Source: Mycobacterium yunnanensis (lineage in GTDB: Bacteria; Actinomycetota; Actinomycetes; Mycobacteriales; Mycobacteriaceae). Taken from it: 64,000 nucleotides of DNA. Positions 41,996-50,022 of the stretch are shown here, piece after piece (positions within the stretch are counted from its first letter, which is position 1; every line of letters starts with the position of its first letter). The notes below the pieces were generated by a model, which saw only the letters and a program-made list of their open reading frames with translations, searched no databases and had not been told where the DNA came from. The stretch lies in the NCBI RefSeq assembly GCF_025823185.1, contig NZ_JACKVK010000009.1:186001-250000 (forward strand). Direction: 5' to 3'. Both the position numbers and the translations under genes were made by a program.

Positions 41996-43309
41996 ATGAC
42001 GACCTATCGAGAGGACGCCGCATCGGCGGCAGGCAGGCTGACCCTCGCCGAGATCCTCGAGGCACTCACCGCCGGTGACGATCTCGCGATGAAGTTCACC
42101 GCCTACGACGGCAGCTCGGCCGGTCCCGCCGACGCCCGTGTCGGCCTCGACCTGCGCACCCCCCGCGGTACCACCTACCTCGCCACTGCACCGGGTGAAC
42201 TGGGGCTGGCCCGCGCGTACGTCTCCGGCGACGTGGTGCCCACCGGCGTGCACCCCGGCGATCCCTACGATCTGCTGCGCGCCCTTGGCGACAAGATGGA
42301 CTTCAAGCGGCCGTCGGCCCGGCTGCTGGCCAACATCGTCCGGTCCATCGGTTTCGAGCATCTGCGGCCGATCCCGCCGCCGCCACAGGAGGCGCTGCCG
42401 CGCTGGCGCCGCATCGCGGAGGGGTTGCGGCACAGCAAGACTCGCGACGCCGAGGCAATCCACCATCACTACGACGTGTCGAACGCGTTCTACGAGTGGG
42501 TGCTTGGGCCGTCGATGACCTACACCTGCGCGGTCTACCCCGATGCCGAGGCGACCCTCGAACAGGCCCAGGACAACAAGTACCGGCTGGTCTTCGAGAA
42601 GCTGCGCCTGCAGCCCGGCGACCGGTTGCTCGACGTGGGGTGCGGCTGGGGAAGCATGGTGCGCTACGCCGCGCGCCACGGCGTCAAGGCCGTCGGCGTC
42701 ACGTTGTCCAAGGAGCAGGCGGCGTGGGCGCAAAAGGCGATCGCCGACGAAGGTCTCGCCGACCTCGCCGAGGTGCGCCATGGCGACTACCGCGACGTGC
42801 GCGAGTCCGGGTTCGACGCCGTGTCGTCGATCGGGCTGACCGAGCACATCGGCGTGCACAACTACCCGTCGTACTTTCAGTTCCTCAAGTCCAAGATGCG
42901 CACCGGCGCGCTCCTCCTCAACCACTGCATCACCCGTCCCGACAACCGGTCTGGGGCGGGCGCCGGCGGCTTCATCGACCGGTACGTCTTCCCAGACGGC
43001 GAACTCACCGGGTCCGGTCGGATCATCACCGAGGCGCAGGACGTCGGCCTGGAGGTGCTGCACGAGGAGAACCTGCGGCATCACTACGCGTCGACGCTGC
43101 GCGACTGGTGCGCCAACCTCGTCGAGCACTGGGACGAAGCGGTCGCCGAGGTTGGCCTCCCGACGGCCAAGGTGTGGGGCCTCTACATGGCCGGCTCGCG
43201 GATGGGCTTCGAGACGAACGTCGTTCAGCTGCACCAGGTTCTGGCCGTCAAGCTGGACAACAAGGGTGGCGACGGCGGATTGCCCTTGCGCACGTGGTGG
43301 AGCGCCTAG
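41996..43309 (+). CDS. Cyclopropane-fatty-acid-synthase-like methyltransferase
   Basis: A 437-residue CFA synthase-type SAM methyltransferase. The core is 'DAEAIHHHYDVSNAFYEWVLGPSMTYTCAVYPDAEATLEQAQDNKYRLVFEKLRLQPGDRLLDVGCGWGSMVRYAARHGVKAVGVTLSKEQ', then 'EHIGVHNYPSYFQF' and 'GGFIDRYVFPDGELTGSGRII'. It methylates or cyclopropanates unsaturated acyl chains of phospholipids. ATG 41996 is preferred; the open frame to 41642 overlaps the flavoprotein gene. Gap to the upstream gene is 64 bp. Partner of 40552-41931. Confidence 0.9.
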   Translation: MTTYREDAASAAGRLTLAEILEALTAGDDLAMKFTAYDGSSAGPADARVGLDLRTPRGTTYLATAPGELGLARAYVSGDVVPTGVHPGDPYDLLRALGDKMDFKRPSARLLANIVRSIGFEHLRPIPPPPQEALPRWRRIAEGLRHSKTRDAEAIHHHYDVSNAFYEWVLGPSMTYTCAVYPDAEATLEQAQDNKYRLVFEKLRLQPGDRLLDVGCGWGSMVRYAARHGVKAVGVTLSKEQAAWAQKAIADEGLADLAEVRHGDYRDVRESGFDAVSSIGLTEHIGVHNYPSYFQFLKSKMRTGALLLNHCITRPDNRSGAGAGGFIDRYVFPDGELTGSGRIITEAQDVGLEVLHEENLRHHYASTLRDWCANLVEHWDEAVAEVGLPTAKVWGLYMAGSRMGFETNVVQLHQVLAVKLDNKGGDGGLPLRTWWSA

Positions 43310-43322
43310 CGGACCGGAAGAG

Positions 43323-45215
43323 TCAGGCCCCGTCGATGCGCCTGGCGCCCAGCTCGCTCTGAAGTAGCTCCAGCGCCACCTCTTCCGGATCGCGACGCGG
43401 CGCGGCCTCTTCGTGGACGGCCTGGGCGAGCATGCTCTCCTCGTCCTCCTCCTCGACCGGCGGCGGGGCCTCTACCACCGGACGCGGTCGAGCTGCCGGG
43501 GCGGGCGCAGTCGGCGAGCCGGCCTCACACCGGATGGTCCAGTTGACGCCGAGGGCGTCCTTCAGCGCGTCCCTGATGATCTCGACGTTGCGCGCCTCGT
43601 TCAGCCGCGCCGCAAGTGGGGCCGACACGTGACTCAACACCAGGACGTCGCCCTCGACGGCCAGCACGACGGCACCGTCGAGCATCACGTCGGTGGGGCG
43701 GCGGCGTTCGCGCACCTTGTCCCGAACCGTCGACCACATGCTGCGCACCGCGGCGGCATCCGGCTGCCCCGGCGTGACCGGAGGCTGAACCGGGGCTGGC
43801 GGGGGCGCGGCGGCGGGCGGCTGCGTGACGGGAGGCGAGGTCACCGGCGCAGGCGGCGTCACGGGTGCCGGCGGCGGGGTGACCGGCGCGGGAGGCGCCG
43901 TGACGGGAGGTGCCGTGACCGGAGGTGGCGGCGCGGGCCGCTCGTCGGCCGGTGCGGGTGGCGTCGCCTCGGGGACGGCGTTGCTCCGGCGCACGAACTG
44001 CTTGACCGGTGCCGCCTCGACGGCGGCCGCGGCCTGGGCCGCCTCACCCGCCGGGATCGACACGTTCATCCGGGTCTCGAGCCGCTCGATGCGTTGCAGC
44101 AGAGCAGCTTCGGTGTCACTGGCCGACGGCAGCAGCAGTCGGGCGCAGACGACCTCGAGCAGCAATCGCGGCGCGGTGGCCCCCCGCATCTCGCCCAGCC
44201 CCGCGTGCACCACCTCGGCGTAGCGGGTCAGGGTGGCCGTCCCGAGCGTCGCGGCCTGTTCCCGCATGCGCTCGACGACGTCGTCCGGGGCGTCGACGAC
44301 ACCACGCGCGGCGGCGTCGGGCACCGCTTGCAGCACGATCAGGTCCCGGAATCTCTCCAGCAGGTCGGTGGCGAACCGGCGGGGATCGTGACCGGCATCG
44401 ACGAGCGCCTCGACGGCGCCGAACAGCGCCGCGGCGTCACCGGCGGCGAGCGCGTCGACCGAGGCGTCGATGAGTGCCAGGTCGGTGGCGCCCAGCAGCG
44501 CCAGTGCCCGCGAGTAGGCCACCTGCTGGCCGTCGGAACCCGCCAGCAGCTGGTCGAGCACCGACAGGGTGTCGCGCGGAGAGCCTCCGCCCGCGCGGAT
44601 CACCAGCGGGTAGACCGCGTCGTCGACGGCGACGTTCTCCTGGCGGCAGATGCGTTCCAGCAGTCCACGCATCGTCTTGGGGGCCAAGAGACGGAACGGG
44701 TAGTGATGGGTGCGCGACCGGATCGTGGGCAGCACCTTCTCGGGCTCGGTGGTGGCGAACACGAAGATGAGGTGGTCGGGCGGCTCCTCCACGATCTTGA
44801 GCAGGGCGTTGAAGCCCGCCGTGGTGACCATGTGCGCCTCGTCGATGATGAAGATGCGGTAGCGCGACTGGGCGGGGGCGTAGAAGGCGCGGTCTCGGAG
44901 CTCACGCGTGTCGTCGACGCCACCGTGGCTCGCCGCGTCGAGTTCGACGACGTCGACGCTGCCGGGTCCGTTGGGAGCCAACGCGACGCAGGAATCGCAG
45001 ACGCCGCACGGGGTGGGGGTGGGCCCCTGCTCACAGTTCAGCGACCTGGCCATGATGCGGGCCGACGAGGTCTTGCCGCAGCCGCGCGGCCCGGAGAACA
45101 AGTAGGCGTGGTTGATGCGTCCGGAGGTCAGTGCCACCGACAGCGGCTCGGTGACGTGCTCTTGCCCGACCACCTCGGCGAAGGACGCTGGACGGTACTT
45201 GCGGTAGAGAGCCAC
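43323..45215 (-). CDS. dnaX: DNA polymerase III subunits gamma/tau
   Basis: A 630-residue clamp-loader ATPase. Walker A is 'YLFSGPRGCGKTSSARIMARSLNC', the zinc module 'CEQGPTPTPCGVCDSC', Walker B 'YRIFIIDEAHMVTTAGFNALLKIVEEPP' and sensor 1 'LIFVFATTEPEKVLPTIRSR'. The central linker (roughly residues 400-510) is a Pro-rich repeat of Pro-Val-Thr-Pro-Pro-type units. The tau C-terminus binds polymerase and helicase. GTG start follows a -10 box by 6 nt. No obvious programmed frameshift signal was seen. Confidence 0.95.
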   Translation of the reverse strand: MALYRKYRPASFAEVVGQEHVTEPLSVALTSGRINHAYLFSGPRGCGKTSSARIMARSLNCEQGPTPTPCGVCDSCVALAPNGPGSVDVVELDAASHGGVDDTRELRDRAFYAPAQSRYRIFIIDEAHMVTTAGFNALLKIVEEPPDHLIFVFATTEPEKVLPTIRSRTHHYPFRLLAPKTMRGLLERICRQENVAVDDAVYPLVIRAGGGSPRDTLSVLDQLLAGSDGQQVAYSRALALLGATDLALIDASVDALAAGDAAALFGAVEALVDAGHDPRRFATDLLERFRDLIVLQAVPDAAARGVVDAPDDVVERMREQAATLGTATLTRYAEVVHAGLGEMRGATAPRLLLEVVCARLLLPSASDTEAALLQRIERLETRMNVSIPAGEAAQAAAAVEAAPVKQFVRRSNAVPEATPPAPADERPAPPPPVTAPPVTAPPAPVTPPPAPVTPPAPVTSPPVTQPPAAAPPPAPVQPPVTPGQPDAAAVRSMWSTVRDKVRERRRPTDVMLDGAVVLAVEGDVLVLSHVSAPLAARLNEARNVEIIRDALKDALGVNWTIRCEAGSPTAPAPAARPRPVVEAPPPVEEEDEESMLAQAVHEEAAPRRDPEEVALELLQSELGARRIDGA

Positions 45216-45221
45216 GGAAGC

Positions 45222-45227
45222 AGGCTA
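45222..45227 (-). promoter_or_regulatory. Candidate -10 box (TAGCCT) for leaderless dnaX
   Basis: On the minus strand TAGCCT ends 6 nt before the dnaX GTG at 45215. Confidence 0.45.
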
Positions 45228-45252
45228 CTCACTCGCTCCGACGAGCGGCGCC

Positions 45253-46530
45253 CTAGTCACCAGCGAGCAGGGACTCGGTCGCGGCCAGCAGCGCACACGT
45301 GGCCAAACCGTCGACCGCCGCGTTGAGATCGGGTAGCGACGGGAAGGACGGCGCGATGCGAACGTTCTTGTCCTCGGGGTCTTTTCGGTAGGGGAAGGCC
45401 GCTCCCGCCTCGGTCACCGCGATGCCCGCATCCTTGGCCAGCGCGATGGTCCGCCGGGCCGTCCCCGGCCACACGTCGAGACTGACGAAGTAGCCGCCCT
45501 TGGGGTCGGTCCACGACGCGATCTTGGACTCGCCGAGGCGGTCTTCGAGGATCTGGGCGACGAGCTCGAACTTGGGCGCCAGCAGCTGCTGGTGCTTCTG
45601 CATCTGCAGTCGCACCCCGTCGGCGTCGCCGAAGAAGCGCAGATGGCGCAGCTGGTTGACCTTGTCGGGCCCGATCGACTTCTTGCCCGCGTGCTGCAGA
45701 TACCAGGCAATGTTGCCCAGCGAACCGCCGAAGAATGCGACGCCCGCGCCGGCGAAGGTGATCTTCGAGGTGGAGGCGAAGACGAAGGGCCGGTTCGGGT
45801 TGCCCGCCTTGGCGGCCAGCCCGAGGACGTCGACCTGCTTGACGAAGTCGTGAGTGAGGGTGTGCACGACGTAGGCGTTGTCCCAGAAGAGCCGGAAATC
45901 GCTTGCGGCCGTTCGCATTTGAACCAGCCGCCGAACGTTCTCCCATGAGTAGGTGGCGCCGGTGGGGTTGGAGAACACCGGGACGCACCACATGCCCTTG
46001 ATGGCGGGATCGCCTGCGACTAGTTCCTCGATGAGGTCGACGTCGGGTCCGTCCTCGAGCATCGGAACGGTGATCATCTCGATGCCGAAGGCCTCGGTGA
46101 TGGCGAAGTGCCGGTCGTAACCGGGTGAGGGGCACAGGAACTTGACGACGGGTTCTGCAGCCCACGGCCGCGGCGAGTCGACACCGCCGTGCAACAGGGA
46201 GAAGACCACCAGGTCGTGCATCATCTCGAGGCTCGCGTTGTTGCCCGCGACGAGGTTCTGCACCGGGATGCCCAGAAGTTCGCCGAAGATCGACCGCAGT
46301 TCGGGCAGCCCGTGCAGGCCGCCGTAGTTGCGGGTGTCGGTGCCGTCCGCGTCCCGGAAGTCGGCCCCCGGCAGTGTCAGCAGGGCGTTGGCGAGGTCGA
46401 GCTGCTCGGGCGACGGCTTGCCTCGGGTGAGGTCGAGGCTGAGCTTCTTCGCCTGTAGCTCGGCGTAGTTGCGTCGCTGCAGGTCGTGCTGCGCATCCAA
46501 TTCGTCGCGACCGAGGGACAGAAACGACAA
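45253..46530 (-). CDS. aspC: Aspartate aminotransferase (Rv3722c/AspC type)
   Basis: A 425-residue PLP enzyme of the MocR-like class I subgroup that includes the main aspartate aminotransferase of M. tuberculosis. Motifs: 'SLDLTRGKPSPEQLDLANALLTLPG', 'GNNASLEMMHDLVVFSLLHGG', 'VPVFSNPTGATYSWENVRRL', 'WDNAYVVHTL' and the PLP Lys in 'VFASTSKITFAGAGVAFFGGS'. The start is TTG 46530 with GGAAGG 5-6 nt upstream; other starts run through the SRP RNA. The role is Asp/Glu/2-oxoglutarate exchange. It lies 30 bp after the SRP RNA on the same strand. Confidence 0.92.
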   Translation of the reverse strand: MSFLSLGRDELDAQHDLQRRNYAELQAKKLSLDLTRGKPSPEQLDLANALLTLPGADFRDADGTDTRNYGGLHGLPELRSIFGELLGIPVQNLVAGNNASLEMMHDLVVFSLLHGGVDSPRPWAAEPVVKFLCPSPGYDRHFAITEAFGIEMITVPMLEDGPDVDLIEELVAGDPAIKGMWCVPVFSNPTGATYSWENVRRLVQMRTAASDFRLFWDNAYVVHTLTHDFVKQVDVLGLAAKAGNPNRPFVFASTSKITFAGAGVAFFGGSLGNIAWYLQHAGKKSIGPDKVNQLRHLRFFGDADGVRLQMQKHQQLLAPKFELVAQILEDRLGESKIASWTDPKGGYFVSLDVWPGTARRTIALAKDAGIAVTEAGAAFPYRKDPEDKNVRIAPSFPSLPDLNAAVDGLATCALLAATESLLAGD

Positions 46531-46560
46531 GGCAGGCCTTCCGCTGGGCCGTGAATGAAA

Positions 46561-46650
46561 GGGGACCCCGCGCACCCGCCAGAGCCCATTGACCCTTGCT
46601 GCCTTCCGGCCCTGGGGGAGTTCACAGGATGGACGCCGCGCGGGGTCCGA
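46561..46650 (-). ncRNA. ffs: Signal recognition particle RNA (small 4.5S type)
   Basis: The minus strand has the bacterial SRP core 'GGCCGGAAGGCAGCAAGGG' (GGAAG tetraloop region and asymmetric loop) and closing arms: GGACCCCGCGC paired with GCGCGGGGTCC (46563-46573 and 46638-46648 on the plus strand). The predicted length of about 90 nt fits the small form. It forms the SRP with Ffh for co-translational targeting. It lies upstream of aspC and next to tRNA-Ser. Confidence 0.93.
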
Positions 46651-46766
46651 GACGAGTGTAGTACCTCGCCTCCGGCGGGTGGGAGCGGAGCGACGGGGGG
46701 ACGTATCGGTGGACAAGGTCCGCCGCTCGTGAAGAACGGGCATCCCGGTCGGCTACCATGGCCCGC

Positions 46767-46852
46767 GGAGGATTCGCCTAGTGGCCTATGGCGCTCGCCT
46801 GGAACGCGGGTTGGGTTAACAGCCCTCAGGGGTTCAAATCCCCTATCCTCCG
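46767..46852 (+). tRNA. tRNA-Ser(GGA)
   Basis: An 86-nt tRNA with 7-bp acceptor stem GGAGGAT/ATCCTCC, a class II long variable arm, and T arm 'GGGGTTCAAATCCCC'. The anticodon loop CTGGAAC (46799-46805) gives anticodon GGA, reading UCC and UCU. The discriminator is G; CCA is not encoded. Confidence 0.97.
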
Positions 46853-46929
46853 CGCTGGTCCCGGTACGGCCAGGCCTTCGAGCCTGGTCGTACCCGGATT
46901 CGAAGAGCCCGACCGACTCGAGGAGGAGT

Positions 46930-47778
46930 ATGCGGCGCTGGATCGCGGTCCTGTGGCACGCATCGTTCTTCGTCATCGCCGGAGCTCTCTACTTCTTCTT
47001 CGTCCTTCCCCGCTGGTTCGAGCTGATCGGCGCGTGGCCGACGGGTCTCGGTCTGGCGATGCGCCTGGTCTGCGGCGCGTTGCTCGGACTCGCTACGCTG
47101 CCCGTGCTGCTGACGTACCTCAAGACCAAGAGGCCCGAGTTCGGGACCCCTGCGCTGGCCCTCAACCTGCGGGTGGCGGCGATCGTCCTGCACGTCCTCG
47201 CGGGCGCTCTCATCGTCGGTGCCGCACTCAGCGAGATCTGGGTCAGCCTGGACTCCGCCGGTACGGCGCTGTTCGCCGTCTACGGGGCGGCTGCGGCGAT
47301 CGCCGTCCTCGGCGCGCTGAGCTTCTACCTCGCCTACGCCGCGGAGTTGCCCCCTCCGCCGCCGAAACCTCTGCGCCCGAAGGGCCAGACCCGGCGCCGC
47401 GGCCGCGACGCCGCAGACGACGACCAGGTCGTGACCGGAGCGACCGACGAGGACCCGCTCGAGCCGGCCGATGCCGCCGCCGACGAGGTCACGCCCGCGG
47501 CCCCCGAACCCACCGAGGAACCGGCGACGGCACCCGCGGTGACCGCCGAGACCGACGACGCGTCGGAGCCCGTCGCAGACGAGAACATCGCGGCAGAGGC
47601 CGACGAACCGGTCCCGACCGTCGAGGACACCTCCGAACCCGAGTCGGCCCCCTCCGGTAACGCCGAGGAACCGACCGGCGATGAGACCGGTAGCAAGTTG
47701 CGCAATCGACGCCCGAGCGGCAAGTCCAATTCGCGGCTGTTCGGGCGTGCGCGCCGCGGAGTAGCCCTCGACGACTGA
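46930..47778 (+). CDS. Four-helix membrane protein with long acidic tail (Rv3723-like)
   Basis: A 282-residue protein. Four predicted helices: 'WIAVLWHASFFVIAGALYFFFVLP', 'LGLAMRLVCGALLGLATLPVLLTYL', 'LRVAAIVLHVLAGALIVGAALSEIW', 'LFAVYGAAAAIAVLGALSFYLAYA'. The last 140 residues are cytosolic, acidic and probably disordered, ending with a basic 'NRRPSGKSNSRLFGRARRGVALDD'. The ATG has GAGGAG. Position after tRNA-Ser fits Rv3723 of M. tuberculosis. Function is unknown. Confidence 0.8.
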   Translation: MRRWIAVLWHASFFVIAGALYFFFVLPRWFELIGAWPTGLGLAMRLVCGALLGLATLPVLLTYLKTKRPEFGTPALALNLRVAAIVLHVLAGALIVGAALSEIWVSLDSAGTALFAVYGAAAAIAVLGALSFYLAYAAELPPPPPKPLRPKGQTRRRGRDAADDDQVVTGATDEDPLEPADAAADEVTPAAPEPTEEPATAPAVTAETDDASEPVADENIAAEADEPVPTVEDTSEPESAPSGNAEEPTGDETGSKLRNRRPSGKSNSRLFGRARRGVALDD

Positions 47779-47868
47779 CGCCGTCGGGCCACGTTGCGTC
47801 GACAGCCCACGTTGTCAACGTCAGAATCGTGGGTAGAAGACCAGCTACACACGGCGGAAGGTGCCCCC

Positions 47869-48891
47869 ATGCGCAGGTCCCATACGAGGTGGCGCCATGT
47901 CGTCGCAGTAGTGGCCACGGCCGCCGTCACGTCGGCCATCGTGGCACCCGCACCGGCGTCCGCCGTTCCCGCCGACCTGTCGGGCGTTGCCGCCCAGGTA
48001 GAGCCCGCCGTGGCTCGCATCGACACCACCATCAACTACCAGCACGCCATCGGGGCGGGCACCGGAATCGTGCTCGACCCCAGTGGCACGTTGCTGACGA
48101 ACTATCACGTCGTCCAGGGCGCCGACAGCATCGTGGCGACGGTTTCGGGCCAGTCCTATCCCGCCGATTTGGTGGGCTACGACCGCAACCGCGACATCGC
48201 GGTCCTGCAGATTCGCGGTGCGGGCGGCCTGCCCGTGGCGGTGCTCGGCGACTCGTCTCAGCTCGCACCGGGTGATCCCGTGGTCGCGCTCGGCAACGCC
48301 CGAGGTTCGGGCAGTCCCCTGACGCAGGAGGCGGGCGAGGTGGTCGGCTTCGGTCGGACCATCAACGCGAAGGACGAGCTGACGGGAAGTTCGAATCAGG
48401 CCACCGGCTTGATCGAGTTCGCCGCACCGGTACGCGCCGGAGATTCGGGCGGGCCCGTGGTCAACGCGGCCGGCCAGGTCGTCGGCGTCACGACTGCCGC
48501 AACGGTCAACTTCCGCATGGACCCAGGCGGCTCCGGCTTCGCCATCCCCATCAACGACGCTCTCGCGACGGCGAACCAGATTCGTTCGGGGACGCCGTCG
48601 GGCTCGGTGCACATCGGACCGCCCACGCTGCTCGGGGTCGGGGTGAACTCCCGCAACCAGCCGGCGAACCTGCCCGGTGTGGTCCTCTTCGAGGTGCTCC
48701 GCGGTGGCCCGGCGGAACGAGCTGGTCTGCACGACGGCGACGTGTTGCTCAGCATCGACGGCGAACGGCTCGACTCCGCCACGGCCCTGACCAACGTCTT
48801 GGACCGGCACTACCCCGGCGACGTCGTCGACCTGGCCTGGGTCGACCGCGCCGGTCAGCAGATCACCGGCAAGGCGACGCTCACGTCCTGA
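47869..48891 (+). CDS. Exported trypsin-like serine protease with PDZ domain (PepA/HtrA type)
   Basis: A 340-residue exported protease. Signal peptide 'VVAVVATAAVTSAIVAPAPASA' then an S1C domain with His in 'GTLLTNYHVVQGADS', Asp in 'GYDRNRDIAVLQI' and Ser in 'APVRAGDSGGPVVNAAG', then a PDZ domain ('GVVLFEVLRGGPAERAGLHDGDVLLSIDGERL'). Related mycobacterial proteins are PepA (Mtb32A) and PepD. GGAAGG precedes ATG 47869. Probably a periplasmic quality-control or processing protease. Confidence 0.9.
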   Translation: MRRSHTRWRHVVAVVATAAVTSAIVAPAPASAVPADLSGVAAQVEPAVARIDTTINYQHAIGAGTGIVLDPSGTLLTNYHVVQGADSIVATVSGQSYPADLVGYDRNRDIAVLQIRGAGGLPVAVLGDSSQLAPGDPVVALGNARGSGSPLTQEAGEVVGFGRTINAKDELTGSSNQATGLIEFAAPVRAGDSGGPVVNAAGQVVGVTTAATVNFRMDPGGSGFAIPINDALATANQIRSGTPSGSVHIGPPTLLGVGVNSRNQPANLPGVVLFEVLRGGPAERAGLHDGDVLLSIDGERLDSATALTNVLDRHYPGDVVDLAWVDRAGQQITGKATLTS

Positions 48892-48897
48892 GCTACC

Positions 48898-48903
48898 TAG
48901 GAT
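48898..48903 (+). promoter_or_regulatory. Candidate -10 box (TAGGAT) for a leaderless mRNA
   Basis: TAGGAT ends 8 nt before ATG 48912, directly after the stop of the protease gene. Confidence 0.4.
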
Positions 48904-48911
48904 CGACGACG

Positions 48912-49196
48912 ATGACTCTTCGACTGCTCGCAGCCTGCGCTCTGGTGACGGCGGTGTCGCTGGCGAGTCCGTGGACCGCCACCGCCGAACCCTCACAACC
49001 GGAGCCGGGCTGCCCGGTCACTGATCCCCCCGTCATCAACCGGTGCGGCTGGGACAAGCCGCCCGACCCCGTCCCGCCGCCGCCTGGCGTGACCGTGGCT
49101 CAGTGCGTAGACGGTGCGTTGGACTTCACCCAGCAGCCGAATTACCGGTCGACGTGCTCGGAGAACGGCGGCGTCGCACGGTGGCTACTGGGCTGA
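48912..49196 (+). CDS. Small secreted hypothetical protein
   Basis: A 94-residue exported protein. Signal 'LRLLAACALVTAVSLASPWTATA' followed by a Pro-rich mature part with Cys in 'EPGCPVTDP', 'INRCGWDK', 'VAQCVDG' and 'RSTCSENGG', enough for two disulphides. No family is recognised. It lies 20 bp after the PDZ protease; co-expression is possible but a -10 box lies between. Confidence 0.7.
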   Translation: MTLRLLAACALVTAVSLASPWTATAEPSQPEPGCPVTDPPVINRCGWDKPPDPVPPPPGVTVAQCVDGALDFTQQPNYRSTCSENGGVARWLLG

Positions 49197-49242
49197 GTTG
49201 AGCCCACCGCGAAAACACTCGGATAAGGCCGAACCGGGTTCC

Positions 49243-49248
49243 TAGGGT
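49243..49248 (+). promoter_or_regulatory. Candidate -10 box (TAGGGT) for a leaderless mRNA
   Basis: TAGGGT ends 6 nt before ATG 49255. Confidence 0.45.
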
Positions 49249-49254
49249 GAGCCC

Positions 49255-50007
49255 ATGAGCGTTGGGCAAGACGTCACCTACACCGTCGACGAGCTGACGA
49301 TGGTCGGTCACCTGGCGCGACCCGACGGCGACGGCCCGTGGCCGGCGGTGCTGATCGGCCACGACGGCGTGGGGCTCGACGCCTATCAGCGTCGTCGCGC
49401 CGACATCCTCGCCGACCATGGGTACGTCACCTTCGCCATGGACTTCCACGGTGGCCGCACGTACTTCGGGGAACCCGAGGCCATGCTGGATCGGACGATG
49501 CCGCTGCTGGGCGATCCGGGACGGATGCTCGCCATCGGCCGGACCGCGCTCGACATCCTGCTGGCCGTGCCCGGCGTCGACCACCGGCGACTCGGAGCAC
49601 TCGGGTTCGGCGCTGGCGGTCGAATCGTCCTCGAACTCGCCTGCGGCGGAGCAGCCTTTGCGGCAATCGCGCTGATCCATCCCGCGCTTCCACCAGCCGC
49701 GCTGGCGGAACACTGGGCGAGTGTGACCGGAGCCTTCCTGCTGTGCACCGGCTCGGAGGATCCCCTGTGCACCCCGGCGCAGCTGCTCACCTTCGGCACC
49801 GTGTTGCAGGAGGCGGGGGTGGACTGGCGCGTCGACGTGTTCGGTGGAGCCCAACATGCCTTCTGGGCGGTGGAGGCATCCGCCGAGGGAACGGCGGGCC
49901 CGGTGGCCACGGTCCCCGGCGTGGGTTACCACGCCGACGCGGCCCGACGAGCCTGGGACTCCGTGCTGCGCCACTTCCTCGACGAGATGCCGCCGCTGGG
50001 TTCGTGA
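49255..50007 (+). CDS. Dienelactone-hydrolase-family protein lacking the usual nucleophile
   Basis: A 250-residue alpha/beta-hydrolase of the DLH family: 'PWPAVLIGHDGVGLDAYQRRRADILADHGYVTFAMDFHGG', then 'RLGALGFGAGGRIVLELACGG', 'LCTGSEDPLCTPAQLLTF' (Asp) and 'VFGGAQHAFWA' (His). In active DLH the elbow is GYCFGG with Cys as nucleophile; here it reads GFGAGG, so the Cys is a Gly. The Asp and His remain. It may be inactive as a hydrolase or work differently. It converges on the Prim-Pol gene. Confidence 0.85.
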   Translation: MSVGQDVTYTVDELTMVGHLARPDGDGPWPAVLIGHDGVGLDAYQRRRADILADHGYVTFAMDFHGGRTYFGEPEAMLDRTMPLLGDPGRMLAIGRTALDILLAVPGVDHRRLGALGFGAGGRIVLELACGGAAFAAIALIHPALPPAALAEHWASVTGAFLLCTGSEDPLCTPAQLLTFGTVLQEAGVDWRVDVFGGAQHAFWAVEASAEGTAGPVATVPGVGYHADAARRAWDSVLRHFLDEMPPLGS

Positions 50008-50022
50008 CGCAGAAACGCGTTG

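Noticed and set aside
43780..43940. Repeats in dnaX as a mobile or recombination element
   Set aside because: They encode the Pro-rich linker of tau and are in frame.
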